A stretch of DNA of 64,000 bases, taken from assembly GCF_037975245.1 (NCBI RefSeq), contig NC_092572.1, forward strand, positions 26,516,989-26,580,988, read 5' to 3'. A program made the translations under genes and the position numbers. The notes below the pieces were generated by a model that made no database searches, was not told the DNA's origin, and was given only the letters and a program-made list of their open reading frames with translations. The DNA comes from Apostichopus japonicus. Its lineage: Eukaryota; Echinodermata; Holothuroidea; Aspidochirotida; Stichopodidae. This document shows positions 1 to 19,083 of the stretch, piece after piece (position 1 is the stretch's first letter; each line of letters starts with the position of its first letter).

Positions 1-30
1 ATTCTTGTATGTAATCTTGTAGTCTTGTAT

Positions 31-42
31 GTATATATATAT

Positions 43-76
<34 letters not shown>

Positions 77-146
77 CTCTCTCTCTATATATATATATTT
101 ATAGATATATATATATATATATTATATATATGTATATATATATATA
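31..146. repeat. Compound AT/AC/CT microsatellite
   Basis: Runs of TA, then CA, then TA, CT and TA dinucleotides follow each other without unique sequence between them. This is an ordinary compound microsatellite at the left edge of the window. No coding potential. Confidence 0.95.
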
Positions 147-3297
<3,151 letters not shown>

Positions 3298-3301
<4 letters not shown>

Positions 3302-6055
3302 ATCTCAATTGAATTGTTGAGACAACACGTTATATTTGGGCTCACAAAGATCCGTCGTTCATTTGTGGAAAATTACCATCTAACAGACTTCATGTCGGGC
3401 GCGGGATCCTGGGGCGGGGCGGGTGGCTATTTGGGTGTTCCTCCTTTTACCCCTCTTTTATGCATTTGCACCAAGGGGGAACTCTACTTGTACTTTTACA
3501 CATATCAAGGGGGACTCTATTTGTACTCATCTACTTGTACACGTAGTCATGTGTTTTTAAAGATATACAACGTTTCTTGTTTTCTTTGTTTTTAATTAAT
3601 GAAGCTTGAACGTCTAATGATGCAGCGCTATGATAGAAACATTAAAAGCCATTAACTTAAGCAACAGTGGTTAATTAACTGATCAATGTTTTTATTGCTA
3701 TCGACGTTGTTATACATGCACCTGGAACACACACACAGACACACCCACACATAGACAAAAACAATACACCGCCTCTACTAAAATCCCCAAAAGAATTGTG
3801 AGTTTAGAGAAGTGATGTAACAGACGGCATATTAAAAAAGTTAAATAACTAAAATCCAAACTTGTTACATTCCATTATCAAAGCGCCAACCATTCCCCTA
3901 ACCCATATACCTCTGAAACTAGTTCAAACGTTTGACAAAAAAAAGTATATCATATCACAGAAGTAAACGAAATTGTTTGTTAATGTCTCAGATGTTTTAC
4001 CTGAATCTTGTCGGACTATCGACGTTTTTAATCTTTTAATTTACACTTTTAATCTTTTAATTTACACTTGCATGTGTTTTATTGTTTTATGTGTTTTATT
4101 GTTTGCTTGTTTTTATGAGGAGGGTGGGGGGGGGGGTGGTGAGGAGTTTTTCTTTTTTCATTGACCACCTATATGGTTGCATTATAAATCGAGGCAGAGA
4201 ACATTCAATTGCTAAAGTACGTCCATTTGGATCATTAGATTTTTTTTATTTTTTCGCTCTGAGCGAAACGCAACAAGTTGCTTTGTCCCAACTTTAGACT
4301 TCTGTTAAATGGCATGCACACACAAATCTGTTGCCTGGGTATGTTGTACATATAATGACCGCGGGGCTGAAATCTCAATCAATTTTAGCCTTCATTATTT
4401 TCTCATTTGGCTTTTTTTTCCAGCATTGTTGGGGATGCTTGGAATGTTGTGAGTGCATGCATTACTTAATAGAGTAAACAGGAAACAGGTTTAAACATCC
4501 AAGTCGATTTTAGTACAATACTAACTACTGTCTACCAAGAAAGTGCGATAATTTTTTTCTTGTTTTTGTCTTGCTGCTGCAAATATTTGTCATGAAGTTT
4601 ATCCCAAAAATACTCCATTTTCAGACGCATTTGTGGTTTACTAAACTACATTCCCATTTTTTGTTTTGTATTTTTGCAACAGCCCGAGATCTGTAACCAT
4701 AAATTGTAATAAGTTCAACTCAACGTGTTGTTCTGAGTGTTTATAATGTATCCAAAAAAAAAAAAAATTCTGTTTTTGTACTCTCTTGAATGTTCTCGAA
4801 TTACCTCGAAAGGAGTAGCGAACCTATGGACATACAGCGACTTCTTCAACAAAATCTTTCATTAATTTTATACCAGAATTGGTTCATTTTCTGGTATATT
4901 TTTGTGTCGTTCCCTAAAGTACCTTCTCCATTATGATATTTTTTTTATCGACTTTGTCTTTGGAACCAAAGATTTAAGCAAATTTAGTCAAGTTAGAAAT
5001 GTATGACTTTAGGTGTGTGTAAATGTAAACTGTTTTTAAGGGTTCTCAAATCATTCCAAAATTCGTACATCGACCTTAAACAGGGGTCACCAAAACAATA
5101 GCAAAACACGTGACCAATATTATTAACTGAAGATGTTATTCGAGTGTATTTCTGAATTGATTCAGGAAATGTATGGAAGTACGGTAACCTCTCATGAAAT
5201 TTAAAACCAGGATTGTTTCATTTTCTGTTGTTGCTGTTTCTGATTCTTTTTTCCTCATTGTTTCTGTTCGTTTGTTTGTTTCTCATTTGTTTTTGTTTTT
5301 CTGATGGAGGGTGGGAATGGTGTGTTCTAAGCAACCCTCCCAATATCTTTTGTTAAACAGAGGAGAACTGCGACTACAGATAGTATAGCCAATTTTTAAC
5401 TCAAAATGTGGAACTATAAGTGTTTTAAAATGTTTATTTTTTTAATGTTCTCAGGTCACTCTTAGTTCATAAATCACACATCATCATTACCGAAACCGAA
5501 ACTACAGTAAACAGCGATAAATGATATTCAGCGGAGACGCTGTGCAAAGTGTATATCTTACTTGATACAGGAAATTACTAAAAAGCGTAGCGAGCCCACG
5601 TTTCCTGTACCAACATGTTTTCTTAATACCTACCCTAGATTTTTTGGTTAAATAAAATGTGTTATCATTTAAACACACGTAGACTTAACATCATACAATG
5701 AAAAAATAGCAAAATGATAAATATCTTAGAATAGAATTTTATGACTCTCTCAAAGATAGTTTCGGGTCATTGCCTTCTATAAACGATTTGTTCAGTGACT
5801 TTGGTTTGTGTGGTTTTTTTTTTGTGCTTGTTTTCGCATTGTTTTTTTTTTGCTTTTTCTTCTTCTTCTTTTTCTTTTCATTAATTATTCATTAATTTTC
5901 TATTTTTCTTAAACATTATTGTATTTCATTCTCGACTCTAATTGTCATTAATGAAGCAGTTCAATAATTTTCAAAAATAAGTGTATAAATTTTGCTTCAA
6001 ATATATATTAAAAAAAAGTAAATTATAGATTTATTTATAATTTTCTTGGTTTAAT
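3298..6055. other. Non-coding stretch with small local duplications
   Basis: No gene is recognised. Two small direct duplications are visible: a block of about 35 bp with AAGGGGGA and ACTCTA at 3470-3545, and TTTTAATC-TTTTAATTTACAC twice at 4026-4067. A G-run lies near 4125-4140. The rest is AT-rich unique sequence with many stops. Confidence 0.6.
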
Positions 6056-6057
6056 TG

Positions 6058-6095
<38 letters not shown>

Positions 6096-6122
6096 TATAT
6101 ACATACATATATATATATATAC

Positions 6123-6191
<69 letters not shown>
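6056..6191. repeat. AT microsatellite with CATA interruptions
   Basis: An AT dinucleotide array with periodic TACATA interruptions in its first half and a pure AT run in its second half. Confidence 0.93.
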
Positions 6192-6195
<4 letters not shown>

Positions 6196-6625
6196 TATTG
6201 CATTGTATGATTTGTGATTAACAAACACTTTTGGATGCCTTTTTCTTGTGCGAAAAGTGAGGTTAAAGAACAAAGTTTTGATTTTTTGTCTTTGACCAAT
6301 AACACACCTTAACAAACAATTTCGTGGTATAAACTGTCAAATTATCCATCAACTTGTCTCAAATTACTCATATATGTGTTAATCTTATGGTACATTGAAA
6401 CACACAAAATGTCATCTCTGATTATCCCATCGTTCGCCACGCTGCCTCTTGTGATTCTTGAAACTGGGTCAAACCCATCACTTTCTCAGCACTCGTTTAA
6501 GAATTTAATTTCGACAACTTTGGTAACAATATTATGACAAAACTTTTATATATAAGTTTACGAAATGAAGAGAGCTGTTTTTAAAGGGTTTAAAGATCTG
6601 CTTTATTGGCTCCAATTAATTATAA

Positions 6626-6922
6626 CACGCTATAGCTAGGAAAGTTTTGTGATTACGTAATCGACCTGCCACGGTCGTAATTCGACATCAGGCTTTACAA
6701 TTAACCTGTATAGCTTCTTAACACCATTAGGCTCTTTGTGTAAACACTGTGTGGAAATATGTTCATATCTACAGTGTAGTTAATCATGCAGCGTTCACAC
6801 AAAGACCCTCATACAAGGAAAAATATGTGGCAGGCGTTGCAGACTAATTAGTGAAAAGAGGTCATTTTACGACCAAGGCAGGTCGATTACGTAATCTCAA
6901 GAAAGTTTTCCATGATAGCGTG
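6626..6922. mobile_element. Non-autonomous TIR element (MITE-like), ~297 bp
   Basis: GATTACGTAATCGACCTGCC at 6651-6670 is matched by its reverse complement at 6877-6896, and the match continues inward to TTACGACC. Outward, CACGCTAT at 6626 pairs with ATAGCGTG ending at 6922. The TIRs are therefore about 55-60 bp, with the inner 30 bp nearly perfect. The interior, about 185 bp, has no coding capacity. No clear target duplication is visible, so the superfamily is unassigned. The inner end GATTACGTAATC is itself a perfect palindrome. Confidence 0.8.
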
Positions 6923-7309
6923 ATGTAGTTGGTGTCTATATAGCAGACCTTAAATATGAAAAAGACAAGGTGGTTGAGATTTTTATATTGTTTACTGTTT
7001 TCTCGGATTGTGTCAAAATTGTAGTAAAAAAATCGTTTCTTACCCCAATATGATTCAATATTAAACTTGAAACAGGAAATAAACTGGTAATTTTTATTTT
7101 ATTTGCATCAATATGTATGCATTCATCCTGAGCCAAAACAAATCAGCTATTTTTTGTCGTTTGTTATTTCAAACAATCTGATGCGACATGGTTACAATAT
7201 GAGAATAATCCTAGGTTCAGTAATGTTTGTTCAGCATGGAATATGTATCATTCAAACCTATCACGTTTGCTCTACATGTTTCAAAGCGAAATAATACAAA
7301 ACAGATTAC

Positions 7310-10794
<3,485 letters not shown>

Positions 10795-10826
<32 letters not shown>

Positions 10827-10931
10827 ATATTTATATGTATATGTATATACATATGTATATATATACATATATATATATATATATAAATATATAAACATAT
10901 ACATATTCATATGTATATGTATAAACATATG

Positions 10932-10965
<34 letters not shown>
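10795..10965. repeat. AT/TATG microsatellite
   Basis: AT dinucleotides mixed with ATGT and ACAT tetranucleotide variants, with AT runs at both ends. Compound microsatellite. Confidence 0.93.
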
Positions 10966-10969
<4 letters not shown>

Positions 10970-13900
10970 TTTATTCGTTAGATATTCTTCGTTGAAAACT
11001 TTATGAATTACCAGTTATTTAAGTCTAGTCATGCATTGGCCACATCAATACTCAATTTTGAAAACACTTCAGACTCTTAAAAAATAAAAAAAGAGACTTT
11101 ATGGTTACAAAGAAAAATTGTTTAATATGTTATCAACTCATCTTTCTCGGCTAAATATAATGTCGTTTAATAGACATTGTAAAATATGTTTTCAAAAATT
11201 AATGACCACCGAAGTATTCTCTTTGTTTTTTCTGTCTTGAATTTTTAAGTCATGCAGAGCTGCAATTGCTATTTTTAGTTTTCATCTTGTGTTATCATTC
11301 TGAAAACATCAGACTGTTATACAAATGTTATAGTATCATTAATGAGGTTTATTTGTGTCACTGTGATTGCTGATAAATTAATGTATTAAAACACTTTGCA
11401 ATCTTTATGACGAGGTTTATTAACGTAAGGAAACAATAACAATTAATACACATCATAGGGAAAACAATGGATCATAACTCAGAAATCTTTAAAACAAGAA
11501 ACATCATTAAACTAGATTCAATGGACTGCTACTATTCTTACATAACTATATACTGTTGTACGTGCAGGCCTTTCACCGTTTTTTCTTCCCTCGCTCTCTT
11601 TTGCTGCTTTTAATTAACATGTTAATTAATTAATTAACCTGGTACCATGGTTATCTCTAACCTTGTTTTCCTATTTCTTTTCTTGTCCCTTTCTTGTACT
11701 TGTAAAAGTGCACTATCCTGGAAACAAGGCAAAGATCCCTTTTTTTTCTAATTTTCCAAAAAGCCCGTAAAATATCGGCCTATGTTATATTTCACTTTGT
11801 TCCAGCTTTGTTTTCATTTTTACAGAATTTTGATTGATGTTATTATTCTCTCAGTTTAAAATGATTTAAATCCTATACCCTGTTTAAAACATTTTCGTTA
11901 AATTAGGCTACTGATGTTCATCCTAAGCTTTCCAATAACCATGCAGAACAACCCACATAAAAAACTTAATGATATTCATATTTTTAAGACAATTAGCATA
12001 CTATTATAATATGATTTTATCAAAGTCCTAAGGCTACTAATTAAGACAACTAAACTAATCGATGAACGTTTTCGTTCTTGTAAGCATCCAGCATTTACCG
12101 TTAAGTAAACAGCATGCTCATGCTCATTAAATTCCATGTGCATTGACTAACAGACGCCATTTTGTCTTAAAACAAACCAAGATTTTGGTTATTTTACAAC
12201 AACAAAAAAAGAACGTTGAAAGCTTTTACTTTTTTATTCAAAAATGGCGGTGGTATTTATTGCATTTATCTGATATAATTTTCTATAGACATTTTGCATT
12301 TAGAAAAGTAATAGATATCGGTAATATTAAGTCACGGCAGTGCTGTAGCCCAAAAGAAAGAAAAAATGCATTATTTAAATATTCTCTAAATACCTCTTGT
12401 TAATTGGCACTCAAGAAAGTTATGATATCGCTTTACACTCCAAGCATGGTTGAAAGTATGCATTGTAGCCTAGCGCGTACAATGAATGGTACACTAACAT
12501 TTCAAACCATTAATTACCTCTCAAAGCGAAACGAATGTGTCTACTCCATATGTAAAGTAAATGAGCCGTGAATTCACCACCGACAGCAACTGAACTACTA
12601 TTTTTCTTGTGGCTCTTTTTTGCCGTTAACGTTTAAACATAACTCAAACAATCTCTCTTAATGTCGATCGAAATAACATACTATTTTTTCTTGAAATTGA
12701 TGATTACCTAAACAACGAAGTCCAAACTTCTGTATTTCCAAAACAAACAAAACTGTCAACAAATTCAAGTAAATGTTCACAGATTTCAGGCCAAATTGAT
12801 CGTCACCAAGAACATAGGCTGTAAACGTTGCAGCAACAGCAAAAAAAAAAACCAAAAAAAAAAAACGCACACAAATACGTACATAGTCATGGGCGCCATT
12901 TGTAAAACTTACGTCATGTAAAAAGATATGTGCATAAAAACTCCAAAGCGACCGTAATCAACTTGCAGTAGATTTCGCGTAGAAAGTAAAACTCGAGTCG
13001 CATATACAAAACACAACCCTACGCTCAACTGAATTTAATTATAATTAAAAAAGATAAAGTAACAGTATTTTCAATATCGATAACAACTGAAAACGTTTCT
13101 CCTGCAGTGTGAGTTTTGTTTTTTTAAGTCTTCAATCCAAACAGAAACAGATATAACTAACAAACCCCCTAAAACCAAAACAGAAGAAAACTGATCAACT
13201 TAGACGACAGTTGTCTAAAAAAAAAAGTCTTCAAAGATAATTAAATAATCCACAGTTAAAAGGAAATGAATTGAACTGTGTCAGGCTCTGTATGTGTTAG
13301 GCTACGCAGGTTAGGTAGCCGTCCTATCCACGGTAACACAAAAGTTTTACGAGGAGGAAAAAAAAAAACATAAGTCAAATTATTGCCTGTACTTGATACG
13401 TACCTTGACTAACTTATCCATTGCAACAAAACTTTTGGTTACTTTTCCTCCAGTTGGCCAGGAATTTAATCTTCATAGGTCTTTCCTTCCTTAGATTCGC
13501 AGTTCCTTCCCTTTAGTCGTATACACAGACTCTGCACATCCGCCTAAACTTAGACCAAGTTTCGTTTTTTTGCAGCCCTAACCAATCTTACAGTTTCCTT
13601 TGAATGCTTATACTAAATCATGTTTCCTTTCGTTAAGTTGTTTATGCAATACTATATTGATAAGCGTTGGCTATCGTGTCTACTTTCTCATGAATATTAA
13701 TTTGACCCCAAGTCGCTAAAACAATACGGGAAGCTGTTGTAATTCGATGTGTGCGTGTGTGTGTCTATGTAAATATACAACCTATATGTATATATAAGTA
13801 TACGTGTGCATTTGGGCATTCCACATATACACGAGGATATTCCGTTTCTACGTACACATGCCTGGCGATACTGCGAAATGCTTCATTGTGACCACTTCAA

Positions 13901-14185
13901 AAAAGCATGAAATGTTATATACACGTCGCGCTACCATAGATTTAAGAACATGATGACGTCCTCCGTGGCAGTTTTAGTGGAAATTTTACTATTACTAATC
14001 ATGGACATGGTGAACGTTCCATAAATATCGAAATTGTTAAAACTAGCCGGATTATTTGTAATGTTTCCAAGTAAATTGATTCTGTCACACGGAAACGAAT
14101 AAGAAAACCATACATGACAAAGGCCTCACATAGTTATGCTATTTGCGACGATTACATACTTTGATAAGGCCTTAAACAGTGATTT
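10966..14185. other. AT-rich non-coding stretch, nothing recognised
   Basis: No exon-like peptide with flanking splice sites, TIR pair or tRNA-like block was found. Small reading frames near 12143-12403 and 12658-12870 have no recognisable composition or signals. A TTAATTAA palindromic run lies at 11611-11640 and a GT run near 13750. Confidence 0.55.
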
Positions 14186-14240
14186 GGGGTTGGGGGACTG
14201 GGGACTGGGGTGGGGTGAGGATGGGGGGGCTGGGGGTGTC
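14186..14240 (+). other. G-rich tract, potential G-quadruplex
   Basis: At least six runs of three or more G separated by loops of 1-7 nt occur on the plus strand (GGGG-TT-GGGGG-ACT-GGGG and onward). This fits the usual G3+N1-7 quadruplex pattern. It is the most G-rich short stretch in the first 15 kb. Confidence 0.6.
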
Positions 14241-15092
14241 TACTGACGTGTATGAGTTATTTTGCTCCTCGAATTTGTGCAATCTTGTGGGCATGACAAA
14301 ACGCACCACCTTGTAAGCAGTTAGTTTTGTTCTTCAGAGCAAATGCATCCGAACACAAACCTATAGCATTTAGTGCAGTCCAAGAATGTCACAGGGATTG
14401 TTTAAAAAGAAAATCTGAAATAGGTTTGCGACATTCCAAATTTACACTATACTGCTGAGCCTAAAAGGTATAAACAACACTCCCAAAATAGGTAATTGTA
14501 CCACAGGTCTTTATGCAAAGCCTAAGTTTGTAGAGAGAATCATTGATGGCGTTCCATGCTACCGGGTGTTTAAGTGCTAAAGGTCATAACCAGACAAGAG
14601 TTGTAGGGCGCGGTGTTACAACATGTACGGGGGACGAGAACAAGAAGAAAAAGAATCTTCATTTCCAAAATACCCGATTATGAGTACATATGCAAATTGA
14701 TGAGGTCGGGCACGAACTGTACAGATAAATATGACAACTGGTTACCAGCTCATCGCACCTCGAAAATGAGCACCGGGAATAGAGCGTTGGTAATTGTGAA
14801 ACATTGTGAAGTTTGCTTGATCAACAAAAACTTGTTTTCAAGGCACTTCACACTTGTTGCTTCTCCGAATGTGTGGACCAGACAAGCAGAATAGGCAACG
14901 TATGAAACATTCACAGTTCTCCTGAAAGCCCACCTGCTCAGGAGGGCATATCAGAAGTGATTTGTGCTTCAAACGCCTTAGAAAGCATTTTCATGATAAT
15001 CTGGTGTTTTCTTTAATAAATGTCAGGGATTCATTGACTTGTTTGATTGATTCGTAGCTTGATTTTGGTTAATCAATTGATAGCTTGGTTGA

Positions 15093-15726
15093 TTGGATGG
15101 GTGGATGGATCGATGGATGGATGAATGCATGCATGGGAGGATGGGTGGATGGATGGGTGGATGGATGGGTGGACGGACGGACGGACGGAGGGACGGAGGG
15201 ACGGAGGGACGGAGGGACGGAGGGACGGAGGGACGGAGGGACGGAGGGACGGAGGGACGGAGGGACGGAGGGACGGAGGGACGGAGGGACGGACGGACGG
15301 ACGGACGGAGGGACGTACGGACGGACGGACGGACGGACGGAGGGACGTACGGACGGACGGACGGACGGACGTACGGACGGACGGACGGACGGACGGACGG
15401 ACGGACGGACGGACGGACGGACGGACGGACGGACGGACGGACGGACGGACGGACGGACGGACGGACGGACGGACGGACGGACGGACGGACGGACGGACGG
15501 ACGGACGGACGGATGGACGGATGGACGGATGGACGGATGGACGGATGGACGGATGGACGGATGGACGGATGGACGGATGGACGGATGGACGGATGGACGG
15601 ATGGACGGATGGACGGATGGACGGATGGACGGATGGACGGATGGACGGATGGACGGATGGACGGATGGACGGATGGACGGATGGACGGATGGACGGATGG
15701 ACGGATGGACGGATGGACGGATGGAC

Positions 15727-15760
<34 letters not shown>

Positions 15761-15950
15761 ATGGATGGATGGATGGATGGATGGATGGATGGATGGATGG
15801 ATGGATGGATGGATGGATGGATGGATGGATGGATGGATGGATGGATGGATGGATGGATGGATGGATGGATGGATGGATGGATGGATGGATGGATGGATGG
15901 ATGGATGGATGGATGGATGGATGGATGGATGGATGGATGGATGGATGGAC
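15093..15950 (+). repeat. Mosaic tetranucleotide array: GGAT/GGGT, GGAG-GGAC, GGAC, GGAT-GGAC, GGAT blocks
   Basis: Five homogenised blocks lie side by side. A degenerate GGAT/GGGT lead-in spans about 15093-15172. An octamer GGAGGGAC is repeated about 13 times (15187-15290). A transition with GTAC interruptions follows (15291-15374). Pure GGAC runs about 34 units (15375-15510). An octamer GGATGGAC is repeated 28 times (15511-15734). Pure GGAT runs about 53 units to 15946. All frames are open on both strands because of the unit length and lack of stop triplets, giving spurious 280-308-residue frames. Confidence 0.98.
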
Positions 15951-16247
15951 CAATTGTCGGATAACGATCTTCGTTATTTCTTATATTTTCATGTTGAATA
16001 GGATGAAATGATCTATTGATGGTTTAATAATTCAGGATTCTTGATAGGATTGAAGGCGTCCTTGAAATTGAAACAGGAACCACAGTAGAAATAAGTCTGC
16101 TGGACAGATTGCATAAATCTGTTGGACTATACAGACGACTTTTCTGTGTTATCCCTACATCACGTGTCGTGTGATGTCTTTGTATATTGGTTTAAAATAA
16201 ATCAAATAAACAACATGAGGGCTGGCACACGGCATGGTTGGCGAGTA
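15951..16247. other. Short unique spacer, nothing recognised
   Basis: Sequence between the tetranucleotide array and the next dispersed repeat. No gene, RNA or repeat signature was seen. Confidence 0.5.
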
Positions 16248-16497
16248 TTGTGCTCAACTTTTCACCTCATTTATAGCTTAAGCTCTAAACGATCATGGTG
16301 AGTAAATTAGTAAGTTTCGTGGTAGACCACCGCGTCATCAGCTACCATTTTGTGGGTAGGTCTTGTTGTAAGTCGACAAAATGTCAAACGTCCATATCTC
16401 TAGCGGTTTTTGGAAAGTGACGACTGTCAGTGTGTAAGTCAATGGGGTAATTAATTGTGGTATGGCACCTTATACGGTATCCGCGTGGTGACTTTTG
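16248..16497. mobile_element. Dispersed repeat, copy A (family shared with 41848-42092)
   Basis: This stretch aligns by eye, with divergence, to 41848-42092 in the same orientation. Shared anchors in order are CTCAACTTT, CTAAAC-nn-TCATGGTG, CTCTAGCGG, TGGAA-GGTGACGA, TTGTAAGTCAATGGG, AATTAATTGT and a closing GTGATGACT/GTGGTGACT motif. No coding capacity or terminal repeat was identified, so it may be an internal fragment of a longer element. Confidence 0.65.
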
Positions 16498-16726
16498 ACA
16501 TTAAACTTCCGTTTTCCACATAATCAATTGAGGAGAATTATATATACTCCTCCAGTGTTCTGAAGAAAAGTAAGTTATTTTTCGCTTCTGTTTGTATCAT
16601 TAGGGGTATATTAACTGAGTTAGGTATACAGTATAGAAGTTTGAGAATCCGCAGGTACAGCACGTACTTATCATATCCTTATTAAAAGCCAATTATGTAA
16701 AATTGATATTTCCGTGTCCTCTGTTA

Positions 16727-17916
16727 ATATGCAAAGTGCGTTCACATTTAGTGTTGTCCGATTTATTACGCTGTTTGGTGCAGTGGCTTCTCGGTGCCAA
16801 GACGGTGTCTTGGTTATAGTGTGTCCTTTAAACCATTCACAACAGCTGAGAGTAAATTGCGTTCATATTCAGTGTTGTCTGATATAATTCGCTATATTCG
16901 GTAAAGTAACGTGTCGGTGCCAAGACGGTGTCTTATTATTAGTGTCATCCTATACACCACTCACAACAACAGAGTAAAATGCGTTCATATTCAGTGTTGT
17001 CTAATACAATTCGCTATATTCGGTACAGTAACGTGTCGGTGCCAAGACGATGTCTTGGTTATAGTGTGTCCTATAAACCATGCACAACAGCAGAGTAAAA
17101 TGCGTTCATATTCAGTGTTGTCTGATATAATTCGCTTTATTCGGTACAGTAACGTGTCGGTGCCAAGACGGTGTCTTAGTTATAGTGTGTCCTATAAACC
17201 ATGCACAACAGCAGAGTAATATGCGTTCATATTCAGTGTTGTCTGATATAATTCGCTTTATTCGGTAGAGGAACGTGTCGGTGACAAGACGGTGTCTTGG
17301 TTATAGTGTGTTCTATAAAACATTAACAACAGCACATAGTAAAATGCGTTCATATTCAATGTTGTCTGATATAATTCGCTTTATTCGGTACAGTAACGTG
17401 TCGGTGCCAAGACGGTGTCTAATAATTAGTGTTGTCCTATACACCACTCACAACAACAGAGTAAAATGCGTTCATATTCAGTGTTGTCTGATACAATTCC
17501 CTATATTCGGTACAGTAACGTGTCGGTGCCAAGACGGTGTCTTCGTTAGTGCCGTCCTATAAGCTATGCACAACAGCAGAGTAATATGCGTTCATATTCA
17601 GTGTTGTCTGATATAATTCGCTATATTCGGTACAGTAACGTGTCTGTGCCAAGACGGTGTCTTGGTTATAGTGTGTCCTATAAACCATGCACAACAGCAG
17701 AGTAATATGCGTTCATATTCAGTGTTGTCTGATATAATTCGCTTTATTCGGTACAGTAACGTGTCGTTGCCAAGGCGTTGTCTAATAATTAGTGTTGTCC
17801 TATACACCACTCACAACAACAGAGTAAAATGCGTTCATATTCAGTGTTGTCTGATATAATTCGCTTTATTCGGTACAGTAACGTGTCGGTGCCAAGACGG
17901 TGTCTTAGTTAGTATG
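16727..17916. repeat. Satellite-like tandem array, ~121-bp unit, ten copies
   Basis: The motif GCGTTCA(T/C)ATT recurs at 16738, 16859, 16981, 17102, 17223, 17346, 17468, 17588, 17709 and 17831, giving spacings of 120-123 bp. Each unit carries TCAGTGTTGTCTGAT, a TTCGGTACAGTAACGTGTCG block and a GCCAAGACGGTGTCT block. The unit tail comes in two main types: a GGTTATAGTGTGTCC...CATGCACAACAGCAG type and a TAATTAGTGTTGTCC...CACTCACAACAACAG type. The second type sits at units 2, 6 and 9. The last unit is truncated 25-35 bp before the TTAA element. Reading frames of about 100 residues here merely follow the repeat. Confidence 0.97.
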
Positions 17917-17949
17917 TTACATAAACAGTAGTAAGCTGCTTAGAAATTG

Positions 17950-18558
17950 TTAAAGGTCTACGGACACCCAGGAACAACAATGTCGTATTTAGGCTATTCT
18001 AATAGGTATTAGAAATCATGAAAATCGCTGAAATTCCCATCAAAATCCAACAAAGATTGACCATCGTAAAAGTCTTAACTCAAGTTCTAATTTTCTTTAT
18101 GAATAAACATTAGCTAATTATGCACATTGATGATGTAAAGGGAGTGACTGCCTAATGTTGTGTTATGTTTTCTCCTTTGTTTTTACAACCTTCGTTTCAA
18201 GGACACTGAATACAGGTTTGTGGCTTAAGGCGATTTGTTTGAAATATTTTTTTATAGTCTTTTTCTTTAAAAAGAGGAACATCACATGATTCAAATGATA
18301 TATATGGGCTTGTAAATTATGGGTTAACTTATTAATGGCTAAAATAAGAATGAGAAAAATAAGAAATCGAAACACTCTACGTCATAATATGCACATATTT
18401 AATGAGCTTCCCCATACTTATCAAAACTTCAGATGTGTATATCTTGGAAACGAAAAGAGCTTTTTGAAACATTTCAATAGATTTTGAATGGGATTACCAA
18501 GACACGACAAATTTAATGAATTTGGGGTAAAATTGGCTAGGTGTCCGTAGACCTTTAA
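17950..18558. mobile_element. TTAA-flanked TIR element (piggyBac-type MITE candidate), 609 bp
   Basis: The left end TTAAAGGTCTACGGACACC (17950-17968) is matched by its exact reverse complement ending at 18558. TTAA at both outer edges (17950-17953 and 18555-18558) fits the TTAA target duplication of piggyBac-like transposons, although the extra A after TTAA differs from the classic CCC start. The interior is AT-rich with a 70-residue minus-strand frame of no recognisable family, so the element is non-autonomous. It lies directly beside the satellite array. Confidence 0.85.
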
Positions 18559-18704
18559 GCAGCCTTTTGATTTCGTATTCATCAATTTTCAAGATGCTAT
18601 TCGATACAACCTCGGCGTGAGAGGGCACAATCCAGGGGGAGGGGGGAGGGTCAAAAACGTCGATGAACAGAGGACGTGTGACTCTGATTTGAAAACCGCA
18701 AAAA

Positions 18705-19083
18705 ATATGTATATAGGCTATATGTATATATATATAGGTTATAAAGAGAGGTTAAAAATATAGGCTATATATATATAGGCTATATACATAGGCTATATAT
18801 ATATGCTATATGTATATAGGCTATATATAGGCTATATATATTAGCTATATATATATATAGGCTATATATATCTATATATATAGCCTATTTATATAGCCTA
18901 TATATATGCTATATATATAGGCTATATATATAGGTTATAGATATATATATAGGCTATATATATAGGCTATATGTATAGGCTATATATATATAGATATATA
19001 TATATAGGCTATAGATATATATATATAGGCTATAGATATATATATAGGCTATAGATATATATATAGGCTGTAGATATATATAT
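18705..19083. repeat. TATAGGC-rich simple repeat with orientation switch
   Basis: An AT microsatellite interspersed with ATAGGCTAT. The motif is mostly in one orientation, but at about 18883-18902 it appears as its reverse complement ATAGCCTAT before reverting. That switch creates a potential cruciform centred near 18875. Confidence 0.9.

Noticed and set aside
15069-16011. Long frames on both strands of about 280-308 residues (HPSI, WMDG, RTDG repeats)
   Set aside because: The tetranucleotide array contains no stop triplet in any frame; open frames on both strands are expected.
16738-17916. The 121-bp array as a possible CRISPR array
   Set aside because: The units are head-to-tail copies without unique spacers, and the genome is eukaryotic.
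18163-18375. A 70-residue frame inside the TTAA element as a transposase remnant
   Set aside because: It is too short and AT-biased and shows no DDD/E-type motif or zinc-finger residues.
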